Shown in pieces: positions 57,521 through 64,000 of a DNA stretch of 64,000 nt. The notes beneath the pieces were generated by a model. The model was given only the letters and a program-made list of their open reading frames with translations, did no database searches and was not told the origin of the DNA. The stretch is from Actinomycetospora corticicola (GTDB lineage Bacteria > Actinomycetota > Actinomycetes > Mycobacteriales > Pseudonocardiaceae), in assembly GCF_013409505.1 (NCBI RefSeq), contig NZ_JACCBN010000001.1:5828001-5892000 (forward strand). The letters run 5' to 3'. Both the position numbers and the translations under genes were made by a program. How positions within the stretch are numbered: the first letter of the stretch is position 1; each line of letters opens with the position of its first letter.

Positions 57521-58128
57521 CGCTCCGTCCAGAGCGCGGCCTGCGTGCGGTCGGTGACGCCGAGCCGCTGGTAGATGTGCGTCAGGTGGTTCTTCACGGT
57601 GCGCTCGGTGATCGCGAGCCGGCGGGCGATCTGCTTGTTGCCCAGCCCGTCGGCCACCAGCAGGAGCACCTCGGACTCGCGGTCGGTGAGGTCCACGGTG
57701 CGCGGCGGGGGAGCGGAGCGCGCGCTGAGCAGGACCCGGGCCGCGCGGCCGTCGAGCGGGGCCTCGCCGCGGGCGACCTGGCGCAGGCCCTCGAGGATCG
57801 TCTCCGGCTCGGCGTGCTTGAGCAGGTAGCCGTCGGCACCGGCGTCGAGGGCCGCGAGCACGTGGCGCTGGTCGGCGAACGAGGTGAGCACGAGGACACG
57901 GACGTCGGGAGCCGCCGCCCGGATGCGCCCGGTCGCGGTCGCCCCGTCGGTGCCGGGCATGGACAGGTCCATGAGGACGACGTCGGGTCGCAGCGTCCCG
58001 GCGCGCTCGACGGCCTCGTCCCCGTCGCGGGCCTCTCCGACGACCTCGAGGTCCGACACGGTGGAGATCAGGGCGACGAGTCCCTGCCGGACGACGGCGT
58101 GGTCGTCCACGACGAGGACGCGGGTCAC
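57505..58128 (-). CDS. NarL/LuxR-family response regulator
   Basis: 207 residues. Receiver: VLVVDDHAVVRQGLVALIST, phosphorylated Asp in PDVVLMDLSMPGTDGATATG, Thr in VLTSFAD and Lys in GYLLKHAEPE. The LuxR-type HTH is LTDRESEVLLLVADGLGNKQ then IARRLAITERTVKNHLTHIY. GTG 58128 overlaps the sensor-kinase stop by four bases. It probably controls nearby genes; the convergent SDR 57520 and divergent SDR 59555 are obvious candidates. Confidence 0.93.
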   Translation of the reverse strand: MTRVLVVDDHAVVRQGLVALISTVSDLEVVGEARDGDEAVERAGTLRPDVVLMDLSMPGTDGATATGRIRAAAPDVRVLVLTSFADQRHVLAALDAGADGYLLKHAEPETILEGLRQVARGEAPLDGRAARVLLSARSAPPPRTVDLTDRESEVLLLVADGLGNKQIARRLAITERTVKNHLTHIYQRLGVTDRTQAALWTERHLRS

Positions 58129-59459
58129 GACCGCGGCACCTCGACCCCGACCGTGGTGCCCGACCCCGGCACGGAGCGGACGTCGACGGTGCCCCCGGCG
58201 TCGTCGACCAGGTCGGCCAGCGCCCGCAGCCCGAGGTGGCCGTCGGCCGCGTGGGCCGCGGCGTCCGCCGGGTCGAACCCGCGCCCGTCGTCCGCGACCG
58301 AGAGCCGCCACCGGACGGGGTCGGCGGCCAGCGTGATCGCGGCGGTGGTCGCCCCGGCGTGCGTGACGACGTTGCGGACCGCCTCCTGCGCCGCCCGGTA
58401 GAGCAGGGCCGCCTCGGCCGGCCCGACCGCGTCGACGGCCTCCAGCCTCGTCGTCACCGCGACCCCCCGTCGGCGCAGGCCGCCCGCGAGGTCCTCCAGG
58501 GCCGGCCCGAGGCCCTCCTGGGCGAGGTTGGGCGGGTAGATGTCGACGAGCAGCGTGCGCAGCGACCCGATGCTCTCCCGCAGCCGCGTCGCCGACTCGG
58601 AGACCACGGCCGGGTCGGAGCCGCCCCGCAGCCGGCTCGCGTCCAAGCCGTACGTGATCCCGGTGAGTTCCTGGACCACGCCGTCGTGGAGGTCCTGGGC
58701 GATCCGGCGGCGCTCGGCGGTCGACGCCTCGACGGCGTGGCGGAGCAACCGCTCCCGCTGGCGTTCCCGGCGCTGCAGCTTGCGGGCCAGCGTGACGGCG
58801 AGCGGCACCTGCACCAGTTCCAGCAGCAGCAGGGCCCCGACGGAGAGCGGGGCGAACGAGCGCCAGGCGTCCCAGCCCGCCTCGACCACCGCGTCGTAGC
58901 GGAAGTAGGCCTCGTAGAGCAGCGGCGTGCCACCCGGCGTCCGGATCGCGTGGTAGACCTCGAGCACGCGCCCGGCGCCGGAGCCGTCCTCGGCGACGCC
59001 GGCCGAGGCGTCGTCCCCGTCGAGGACGCGCAGCTCGTCGGGATCGAGCCGGTGGCGGTCGCCGATCTCCTCGCGGTGGTCGCTGTAGAGGATCCTCCCG
59101 TCGCGGTCCCAGACGAGGACGCGGATCAGCGAGTCGCCGAGCACGGCCCGGGTGACCGCGTCGTCGACCCGCTCGATCGCCTCCGGGTCCGCGTCGAGCA
59201 GCGCGTCGGACAGCCGTGGCTCCACCACGCCGTGCGCGGTGACCGACGCGAGCTGCGTGACCCGGTCGATCGCCGCGTCCGTCGCCTGCGCCCGGGCCAC
59301 GAGGGCGATCGCGACGGCGAGCCCGAGCGTCACGAGCAGGCCGGCGACGGTGAACCCGGCCACGAGCCGCGGTGCGGTCGCCCGGAACCACCGACGGCGC
59401 GCGGGGGGCGGCGGTGGCGGGGACGAGGGGGCGGGCGCCGCGTCCACCTCTCCGATCAC
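58125..59459 (-). CDS. NarL-type sensor histidine kinase (HisKA_3)
   Basis: 444 residues. Membrane helix PRLVAGFTVAGLLVTLGLAV (~30-55), extracytoplasmic sensor with a PDC/dCache-like look (VLVWDRDGRILYSDHREEIG), a second helix (FAPLSVGALLLLELVQVPLA), then the dimerisation/phosphoacceptor AERRRIAQDLHDGVVQELTG and an HATPase with AQEAVRNVVTHAGA and GHLGLRALADLVDDAGG. GTG 59459 is preferred because it begins a Pro-rich cytoplasmic tail in frame; the frame could start at 59510. Coupled to the regulator by overlap. The signal is unknown. Confidence 0.9.
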   Translation of the reverse strand: MIGEVDAAPAPSSPPPPPPARRRWFRATAPRLVAGFTVAGLLVTLGLAVAIALVARAQATDAAIDRVTQLASVTAHGVVEPRLSDALLDADPEAIERVDDAVTRAVLGDSLIRVLVWDRDGRILYSDHREEIGDRHRLDPDELRVLDGDDASAGVAEDGSGAGRVLEVYHAIRTPGGTPLLYEAYFRYDAVVEAGWDAWRSFAPLSVGALLLLELVQVPLAVTLARKLQRRERQRERLLRHAVEASTAERRRIAQDLHDGVVQELTGITYGLDASRLRGGSDPAVVSESATRLRESIGSLRTLLVDIYPPNLAQEGLGPALEDLAGGLRRRGVAVTTRLEAVDAVGPAEAALLYRAAQEAVRNVVTHAGATTAAITLAADPVRWRLSVADDGRGFDPADAAAHAADGHLGLRALADLVDDAGGTVDVRSVPGSGTTVGVEVPRS

Positions 59460-59554
59460 GACGGCGAGACTACGCAGCTCACGGGTGCGGACCGGGGGTA
59501 CCGGGACCATCGTCCACTGGTCCGGGGTCCGGTCCGGGCACCAGATTGGTGATC

Positions 59555-60280
59555 ATGACGATCACTCCGCTCCCCGTGGCGCCGCCCGTCGTGCGCGCCG
59601 TCGGCCCGGTCGGCCCGGCGGCACTGGTCACCGGGGCGTCCTCGGGGATCGGAGCCGCGTTCGCGCGGGAGCTCGCCGCGCGGGACCGGCCGCTGGTGCT
59701 CGTCGCGCGCTCGCGGGGAGCGCTGCACCGGCTGGCGGCGACACTGCCGGTGCCGGTGCGGGTGGTCGTCGCCGACCTCACGCGGCCCGAGGACCTGGCG
59801 CGGGTGGAGGCGGTCCTCCCCGACGTCGGGCTGCTGGTCAACAACGCGGGAGCCACCACCTTCGGTGGGCTCGGCGGGCAGTCGCCGGCCGAGCTCGAGG
59901 CGTCGGTACTGCTCAACGTCCTCGCCCCGACCCGGCTGACCGCGGCCGCGCTGCGCTCGATGGCGCCGGGCAGCGGGATCATCAACGTCTCCTCGACCGC
60001 GGCGGGCCGGGACGACCCGGCGCTCGCCACCTACGCGGCGGGCAAGGCCTACCTGGAGTCGTTCTCCCGGGCGGCCCGTCGGGAGGCGCACGAGCGGGGG
60101 ATCGGGGTGACCGTGGTGCGGCCCGGGCGGACCCGGACCGCGTTCCACGAGCGGGCTGGCGAGGACTCCGGGCACCTCCCGGCGTCGCGCTGGCAGACCG
60201 CGGCGGCCGTCGTGCACGCCGCCCTCGCCGCGTACGACCGCGGCGAGGACGAGGTGACGGTCGCGCCGGGTCAGCCCTGA
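59555..60280 (+). CDS. Short-chain dehydrogenase/reductase, paralogue 2
   Basis: 241 residues. Same motifs as the SDR at 56837: ALVTGASSGIGAAFARELAA, LLVNNAGATTFGGLGGQ, INVSSTAAGRDDPALATYAA to GKAYLESFS. A 20-residue N-terminal extension (MTITPLPVAPPVVRAVGPVG) differs. It is divergent from the NarL-type kinase gene (95 bases between starts) and 3'-overlaps the DUF305 gene by ten bases. A recent duplication with the intervening two-component genes is suggested by the flanking arrangement. Confidence 0.9.
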   Translation: MTITPLPVAPPVVRAVGPVGPAALVTGASSGIGAAFARELAARDRPLVLVARSRGALHRLAATLPVPVRVVVADLTRPEDLARVEAVLPDVGLLVNNAGATTFGGLGGQSPAELEASVLLNVLAPTRLTAAALRSMAPGSGIINVSSTAAGRDDPALATYAAGKAYLESFSRAARREAHERGIGVTVVRPGRTRTAFHERAGEDSGHLPASRWQTAAAVVHAALAAYDRGEDEVTVAPGQP

Positions 60281-60843
60281 AGCAGGCCCCGCATCTCGGC
60301 GATCTCCGCCTGCTGCGCGGCGATGATCGCTTGCGCGAGCCGGCGCGCCTGCGGGTTCGTCCCCTGCGCCAGCTCGGTCTGCGCCATCTGGACCGCCCCG
60401 GTGTGGTGGGCGATCATCATCGTCAGGAACGCCCGGTCGAACGTGGGCCCGGACGCGCCGACGAGGTCCGCCATCTCCTGCGGGCCCATCATCCCGGGCA
60501 TCCCGCTCATGGCCATCGGCTGGTCACCCGCGGGCACGGGCGCGCCCCAGGCGGTGAGCATCGCGGTCATCTGCTCGATCTCGGGGCCCTGCTCGTCCTC
60601 GATCCGGGCCGCGAGGGCCTTCACCCGGGGCGCGGCGGCGCGCGTGTCGGCGAGCCGCGACATGGCGACCGCCTGCTGGTGGTGCGGGATCATGTCGGTC
60701 GCGAAGGCCACGTCGGCCGGCCCGTGGGCGGCGTCGACACCGATCGCGGGAGCGGCGGCGGGGGTCGGGGGCGTACTCGTGCAGGCGCCGAGCAGGACGA
60801 GGGCGACGACCGTCAACAGGCCGCCGACAGTGCGGGAACGCAT
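60271..60843 (-). CDS. DUF305 lipoprotein
   Basis: 190 residues. Lipoprotein signal: GGLLTVVALVLLGACTS, lipobox Cys20-21 region (LGAC). The mature protein has two ferritin-like DUF305 halves rich in Met/His: DVAFATDMIPHHQQAVAMS and DRAFLTMMIAHHTGAVQMAQ, with Met-rich loop MAMSGMPGMMGPQEM. These proteins bind copper or other metals at the cell surface. GGAGGAG precedes ATG 60843 by five bases. It follows the DUF6153 gene by 48 bases on the same strand; the pair commonly occurs together in actinomycetes and may deal with copper (inference). Confidence 0.9.
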   Translation of the reverse strand: MRSRTVGGLLTVVALVLLGACTSTPPTPAAAPAIGVDAAHGPADVAFATDMIPHHQQAVAMSRLADTRAAAPRVKALAARIEDEQGPEIEQMTAMLTAWGAPVPAGDQPMAMSGMPGMMGPQEMADLVGASGPTFDRAFLTMMIAHHTGAVQMAQTELAQGTNPQARRLAQAIIAAQQAEIAEMRGLLQG

Positions 60844-60891
60844 GGGAACTCCTCCGGAACAGGGGTGGGACGCGGTGGTGGGCGTCCCGGC

Positions 60892-61257
60892 CTAGAGCCG
60901 GAGGATCTGGAGGGCGGCGAGCCGCCGCGGGACGGGGACCGGTGCGGGCCCGGCGAACCGTGGGGTCGGCCCGCGGGCGGGGCCCGGGGTGCGGGTCGGA
61001 GCGACCAGGAGCACGAGCAGCGTGGCGGCGGCGAGGGTCGCAAGCGCCACGAGCACGGCGACGCAGAGGTGCTCGAGCATCGAGGTGTGGCCGGAGGGCA
61101 TCTCGTGCCCGGCCTGGCCGTGGTCCTGCACCGCGACCACGCTCGACCCGTGGTGGACGACGGGCGCGACGAGCTGGTGCATCCCGACGAGCCCAGCGAG
61201 CAGGGCCAGCACCAGCAGGGCTCGCGCCCATCCCGGCGTGCCGCGCTGCTCGACCAC
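60892..61257 (-). CDS. DUF6153 family membrane protein
   Basis: 121 residues. Two hydrophobic helices (WARALLVLALLAGLVGMHQL and LEHLCVAVLVALATLAAATL) flank a His/Met-bearing extracytoplasmic loop (PVVHHGSSVVAVQDHGQAGH to EMPSGH). The C-terminus is Pro/Arg-rich and cytoplasmic. The GTG at 61257 is chosen because the frame then starts with VVEQRGTPG just before helix 1. It is the upstream partner of the DUF305 gene. Function is unknown, but the histidine loop fits metal handling. Confidence 0.75.
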   Translation of the reverse strand: MVEQRGTPGWARALLVLALLAGLVGMHQLVAPVVHHGSSVVAVQDHGQAGHEMPSGHTSMLEHLCVAVLVALATLAAATLLVLLVAPTRTPGPARGPTPRFAGPAPVPVPRRLAALQILRL

Positions 61258-61287
61258 GGTCCCGACGATACCGGTGATCTTGTGCGC

Positions 61288-61427
61288 CGAGGTGTACACC
61301 AGCCATCCCGGGCGCCCGGTGGACCTGCCTCGCGTGCATCTCGCGAACGCCCACGCGCTGGGCCGTTTCCGAGGTGTACACCAGGCATGCGGGGCGGGCC
61401 GTGGACCTGCCCCACGTGAATCTCGCG
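61288..61427. repeat. Intergenic repeat doublet C, two ~58-base units 82 bases apart
   Basis: Unit 1 (61288-61345) and unit 2 (61370-61427) in reverse orientation begin CGAGGTGTACACCAG and end TCTCGCG, with the inner GGACCTGCC. They match the units at 17501-17643 and 29589-29731. Located between the DUF6153 start and the methyltransferase terminator (61258-61476). Confidence 0.85.
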
Positions 61428-61476
61428 GTCGGTCGGCCGGCCAGGCCGCGCGACCCGTCGTCCGGAACGAGCGAAA

Positions 61477-61511
61477 GGCCCCTTCGGTCGAGTAGATCGA
61501 CCGAAGGGGCC
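61477..61511 (-). terminator. Hairpin terminator of the methyltransferase gene
   Basis: 15-base perfect arms GGCCCCTTCGGTCGA / TCGACCGAAGGGGCC with a five-base loop GTAGA, 27 bases after the methyltransferase stop at 61538. Confidence 0.8.
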
Positions 61512-61537
61512 CCTCGCCCAGGACCGGGGCGGACGAC

Positions 61538-62995
61538 TCAGCGTCGGAGCAGACCCCGCGCGAGCCCCCCGACCACCGACGGCCCGCTCCCACCGGGCGG
61601 CCGGCAGTAGCGCTCCGGCATGCCCAGCAGCACGAAGCTGCGCAGCAGCTCCGCCGTGCGCGCGGTCGGGCGGCCGGCCAGGAGGGCCGCGCAGGTGTCG
61701 GCGTCGACCCGCTCACCGGCCGAGGTGTAGCTCCGCATGGCGGCGTTCTCGAACGCGTACCAGGTGGAGGGGAACCGGAAGGCGAGCTCGGCCCCGTCGT
61801 CGTGCCGGGTCAGCGCGAAGACCGGGTTGAGGGTCGGCCGGCCCGCGGCGTGCGGGGGCGTGGTGAAGGCGCCGTGGTCGGCGAACACCCGCTCGTCGGT
61901 GGAGGTGACGAGCATCAGCCACTTCGCGCCGTCCAGCTCCGCGGGGTGTCGCGGCGACGCCAGCTGCGGCCCGTACCCGGCGAGGTAGTCGGCCAGCAGC
62001 TCGTCCTCGCAGGTCAGCCGCCACGGGGCGCCGCGCAGCAGCCGGACGTACCCGGCCGGGTCGCGCTCGAGCGGCCCGTCGGTGGGGGCGAGGCGGGCGT
62101 TGCCGAGCCGGTCCAGCAGCACCGTGTCCGCCACCGCGACCCGCCGTAGCTCGTCGAGCGAGCCCTGCTGCGCGTCGAAGTAGTGGAAGGCGTCCGAGCA
62201 CACCGACGCGGCGAACGCGTCGTCGTCGAACGGCAGCGCGTCCACGCGGTCGGCGCACACGAAGCCCTGCGTCGGCGCGACGTAGCGCCGCCCGACCCAC
62301 AGCTGCAGGAAGTTCCGGTCCACCCCCACCACCGGACGCGGGTCCGGGCGGTGCGCGAGGTGGTGCGCCACGTGCCCGAAACCGCAGGCCAGGTCGAGGA
62401 CCGGGCGCGACCCGGCGTCGGGAACGGCATGCAGCAGCGACGTCGTCGCGAGGAAGCGCGGCTGCCCGAACCGGGCGAGGAAGTAGGGCAGCAGCTCGGC
62501 GTCGATGCGGTCGCTGGAGCGCGCGTAGGCGAGCTCCATCCAGTCCTGCGCGGTGAGCCGGTCGAGGTCGGAGAGCATCGCGCGGACCTCCGCGCGGCGG
62601 GCGGCGAGCGCGACCCGCGGCCACGGCCCCCGCGTGAACGGCAGGCGCACCCCGGGCCGCGACGACGGCGCGGGCGGCGGGAACGCGAGGAGCGCGACCA
62701 GCGCGTCGAGCGGACGGTCGGCGGCGAGCAGGGCGACGAGCTCGTCCGCGGTCGGGCCGGCGACCTCGCAGCGACCGGTGAGGTGGTCCTGCGAGTCGAT
62801 GCGGCCCCGGCGCAGGACGGGGATGTCGTCGATCTGCGGGTAGGTGGAGCACGTGCAGCGCAGCAGCCCGAAGGTCCCGCCCGGCAGGGGCTGGGTGGGG
62901 GTCGGGGTGAGGGTCGGGCGGTCACCGCAGTCGGGGCAGCGCAGCGCCGCCACGGCGGGGGTGCGCACGGTGGGCAGGGCAGGGGAGAGCGTCAC
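61538..62995 (-). CDS. Class I SAM-dependent methyltransferase
   Basis: 485 residues, long for the family. A zinc-like Cys motif near the N-terminus (ALRCPDCGDRPTLTP then LLRCTCSTYPQIDDIPVLRR) resembles the Trm112-like domain of some methyltransferases. The SAM fold is central: motif I PVLDLACGFGHVAHHLAHR, motif II VVGVDRNFLQLWVGRRYVA, and motif IV SVCSDAFHYFDAQ. The C-terminal ~200 residues are unrecognised. GTG 62995 starts it. Substrate unknown; a lipid or polysaccharide methyl transfer is possible. It ends before a strong terminator. Confidence 0.8.
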   Translation of the reverse strand: MTLSPALPTVRTPAVAALRCPDCGDRPTLTPTPTQPLPGGTFGLLRCTCSTYPQIDDIPVLRRGRIDSQDHLTGRCEVAGPTADELVALLAADRPLDALVALLAFPPPAPSSRPGVRLPFTRGPWPRVALAARRAEVRAMLSDLDRLTAQDWMELAYARSSDRIDAELLPYFLARFGQPRFLATTSLLHAVPDAGSRPVLDLACGFGHVAHHLAHRPDPRPVVGVDRNFLQLWVGRRYVAPTQGFVCADRVDALPFDDDAFAASVCSDAFHYFDAQQGSLDELRRVAVADTVLLDRLGNARLAPTDGPLERDPAGYVRLLRGAPWRLTCEDELLADYLAGYGPQLASPRHPAELDGAKWLMLVTSTDERVFADHGAFTTPPHAAGRPTLNPVFALTRHDDGAELAFRFPSTWYAFENAAMRSYTSAGERVDADTCAALLAGRPTARTAELLRSFVLLGMPERYCRPPGGSGPSVVGGLARGLLRR

Positions 62996-63040
62996 GGGAC
63001 CTCGCGCGGGGAGTCGACGGGGAGCGGGCGCGGAACGGGA

Positions 63041-63517
63041 TCAGGCGCGCGGGGGTCCGCGCCGCGGCAGGCAGCGCGCGAGATCGACCCCGGCGAGCCC
63101 GACGGCGGGTGCGGCCGCCGGGACCGGACGGCTCGGCCCGTCGGGCACGAGGGTGGTCAGCAGGCGGACCAGCGGCGGCAGGGACACGGCCGCGAGCAGG
63201 GGTTCGCTGAGGGCGACCGTGACGACGAGGAGGGTCGTCGCGAGCTGCAGCGCCACGTGCGACGTACCGCCGGCGGGCGGGGTCAGCGCGGTGACGGCGA
63301 GCGCGGCGGGCTGGGCGAGCACCGCGAGGTTCAGCAGCGCGAACGGCCCGGGCGACCGGTGGGGGAGCGTGAGGCGCGCGATCCCGACGACGGCCGCGGC
63401 CAGCGCGACCCCCAGCACGTGGGCGCCGGCGGCGTGGGCGACGACGTCGAACGCCACCGCGGTGATCAGCACCACGACGGCGCTGAATCCCCTCGGTGTC
63501 ATTCCTGCCCCGGCCAT
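63041..63517 (-). CDS. Hypothetical membrane protein
   Basis: 158 residues with four or five hydrophobic segments (AVVVLITAVAFDVVAHAAGA, VLGVALAAAVVGIARLTL, ALLNLAVLAQPAALAVTAL, LQLATTLLVVTVALSEPLLA). No family recognised. The N-terminus MAGAGMTPRGF offers two starts; ATG 63517 is used. It lies 45 bases upstream of the methyltransferase gene on the same strand and may be cotranscribed with it. Confidence 0.6.
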   Translation of the reverse strand: MAGAGMTPRGFSAVVVLITAVAFDVVAHAAGAHVLGVALAAAVVGIARLTLPHRSPGPFALLNLAVLAQPAALAVTALTPPAGGTSHVALQLATTLLVVTVALSEPLLAAVSLPPLVRLLTTLVPDGPSRPVPAAAPAVGLAGVDLARCLPRRGPPRA

Positions 63518-63617
63518 GGCGGCGAACCGTAGCAGCGGGATCCGGGCACTTCCGGGGGGTCCGGTGCCCGCGGACGACGCGCCGAGGGCCGGGTGACGGG
63601 CCCTGCGGCGCGCCGCG

Positions 63618-63929
63618 TCAGGGGCCGGTCAGACCCAGCCGTCCGTCGGGATCCGAGGTCGGGTTCGGCTCCGGCTCGAGGACCGTGCCCGCCTCGCCGA
63701 TGACCGACGCGTCGCCCTCCACCGACCAGGTGCGTCCGTCCGCCTCGACCTCGGCGCCCTCGGCGGGAGCCGGCTGATCGAGCCGGCCCGCGTACCGGAA
63801 CTCGTCGTCCTCGAGGAGCCAGGCGTCGTCGGGGCGACCGACGGGTGCGCCCGCGGTCGGGCCGCCCTCGGGGCGGTACTGCACGTCGGCGCGGGGGCGC
63901 GTGGCGTCGTCGGGGGCCGGGCGGACCAT
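63618..63929 (-). CDS. Hypothetical acidic soluble protein
   Basis: 103 residues, strongly acidic with a Pro-rich disordered N-terminus (MVRPAPDDATRPRADVQYRP) and a short beta-like centre (EDDEFRYAGRLDQ, then VEADGRTWSVEGDAS). No family recognised. GGGAG lies ten bases before ATG 63929. It appears monocistronic, 100 bases from the next gene. Confidence 0.55.
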   Translation of the reverse strand: MVRPAPDDATRPRADVQYRPEGGPTAGAPVGRPDDAWLLEDDEFRYAGRLDQPAPAEGAEVEADGRTWSVEGDASVIGEAGTVLEPEPNPTSDPDGRLGLTGP

Positions 63930-63961
63930 GGGTTTCTCCCTCTCGCGTGCTCGCGGGAGGA

Positions 63962-64000
63962 ATGCCCTCCTCAGGGCAGGTGTACGCCGACCGCCTCGCG
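63962..64000 (+). CDS. Possible 5' end of a gene running out of the window
   Basis: ATG 63962 directly follows GGGAGGA, and GTG 63980 is in frame; the visible codons read MPSSGQVYADRLA. It is divergent from the 103-aa gene. Too short to identify; reported as a possible start only. Confidence 0.3.
   Translation, partial: MPSSGQVYADRLA

Overview
The window is chromosomal DNA of a high-GC actinomycete, most likely a member of the Pseudonocardiales (inference). Signs of this are the very high G+C content, many GTG starts, 4-base start/stop overlaps, a mycothiol-dependent nitroreductase homologue, F420-type flavoproteins, a GT-C arabinosyltransferase-like membrane protein, PAS-ANTAR signalling and many TetR regulators. 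No rRNA, tRNA, phage, transposase or CRISPR array was seen. Gene density is high and genes lie on both strands.

Layout. 0-5 kb: a cyclase/ATPase signalling protein cut by the window start, a DUF3817 membrane protein, a small HTH protein divergent from an unknown 80-aa protein with paired operators, and a TetR/NAD-epimerase divergent pair with two operators. 5-9 kb: LysR divergent from an esterase and an S9 peptidase. 9-12.5 kb: a 1142-aa membrane-anchored protein joining a cutinase, a polysaccharide-lyase domain and a GH12 glucanase. 12.5-20.8 kb: a TPP enzyme, small flavoprotein, MFS transporter, acyl-CoA dehydrogenase, GT-C enzyme, and a class F sortase with a Ser/Thr-rich secreted partner. 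20.8-29.5 kb: HTTM/DUF5819 pair, kinase-like protein, hydrolase, second S9 peptidase, NDH-2-like dehydrogenase and small flavoproteins. 29.7-38.6 kb: drug-type MFS, DsbA-like nitroreductase, deacetylase/cyclic-imidase, aromatic FAD monooxygenase, a collapsed TetR/flavoprotein pair, F420-type and aldo-keto oxidoreductases. 38.7-44.8 kb: a TetR-controlled catabolic cluster (MHS transporter, MaoC-SCP2 protein, hydrolase, acyl-CoA ligase).

44.8-50.3 kb is the most striking locus: an NAD-type formate dehydrogenase whose catalytic gene contains an in-frame TGA followed by a bacterial SECIS hairpin, so it is read as a selenoprotein. Its alpha subunit is split between two genes, with the Fe4S4 domain attached to the Fe-S subunit. 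The operon sits 79 bases downstream of a PAS-ANTAR gene, and its leader contains a hairpin with an ANTAR-type hexaloop plus a Shine-Dalgarno-masking stem.

50.4-64 kb: an OmpR-type two-component system facing a collagen-like membrane protein through repeated CTGAA boxes; small secreted proteins; aldo-keto reductase and glycosyltransferase; two paralogous SDRs flanking a NarL-type two-component system; DUF305/DUF6153 proteins; a methyltransferase and hypothetical proteins.

Across the window several families of palindromic intergenic repeats recur. One forms doublets spaced 82-83 bases at three loci. Another is a GTGAGCAG-type bidirectional terminator whose DNA also encodes the last residues of the adjoining proteins.
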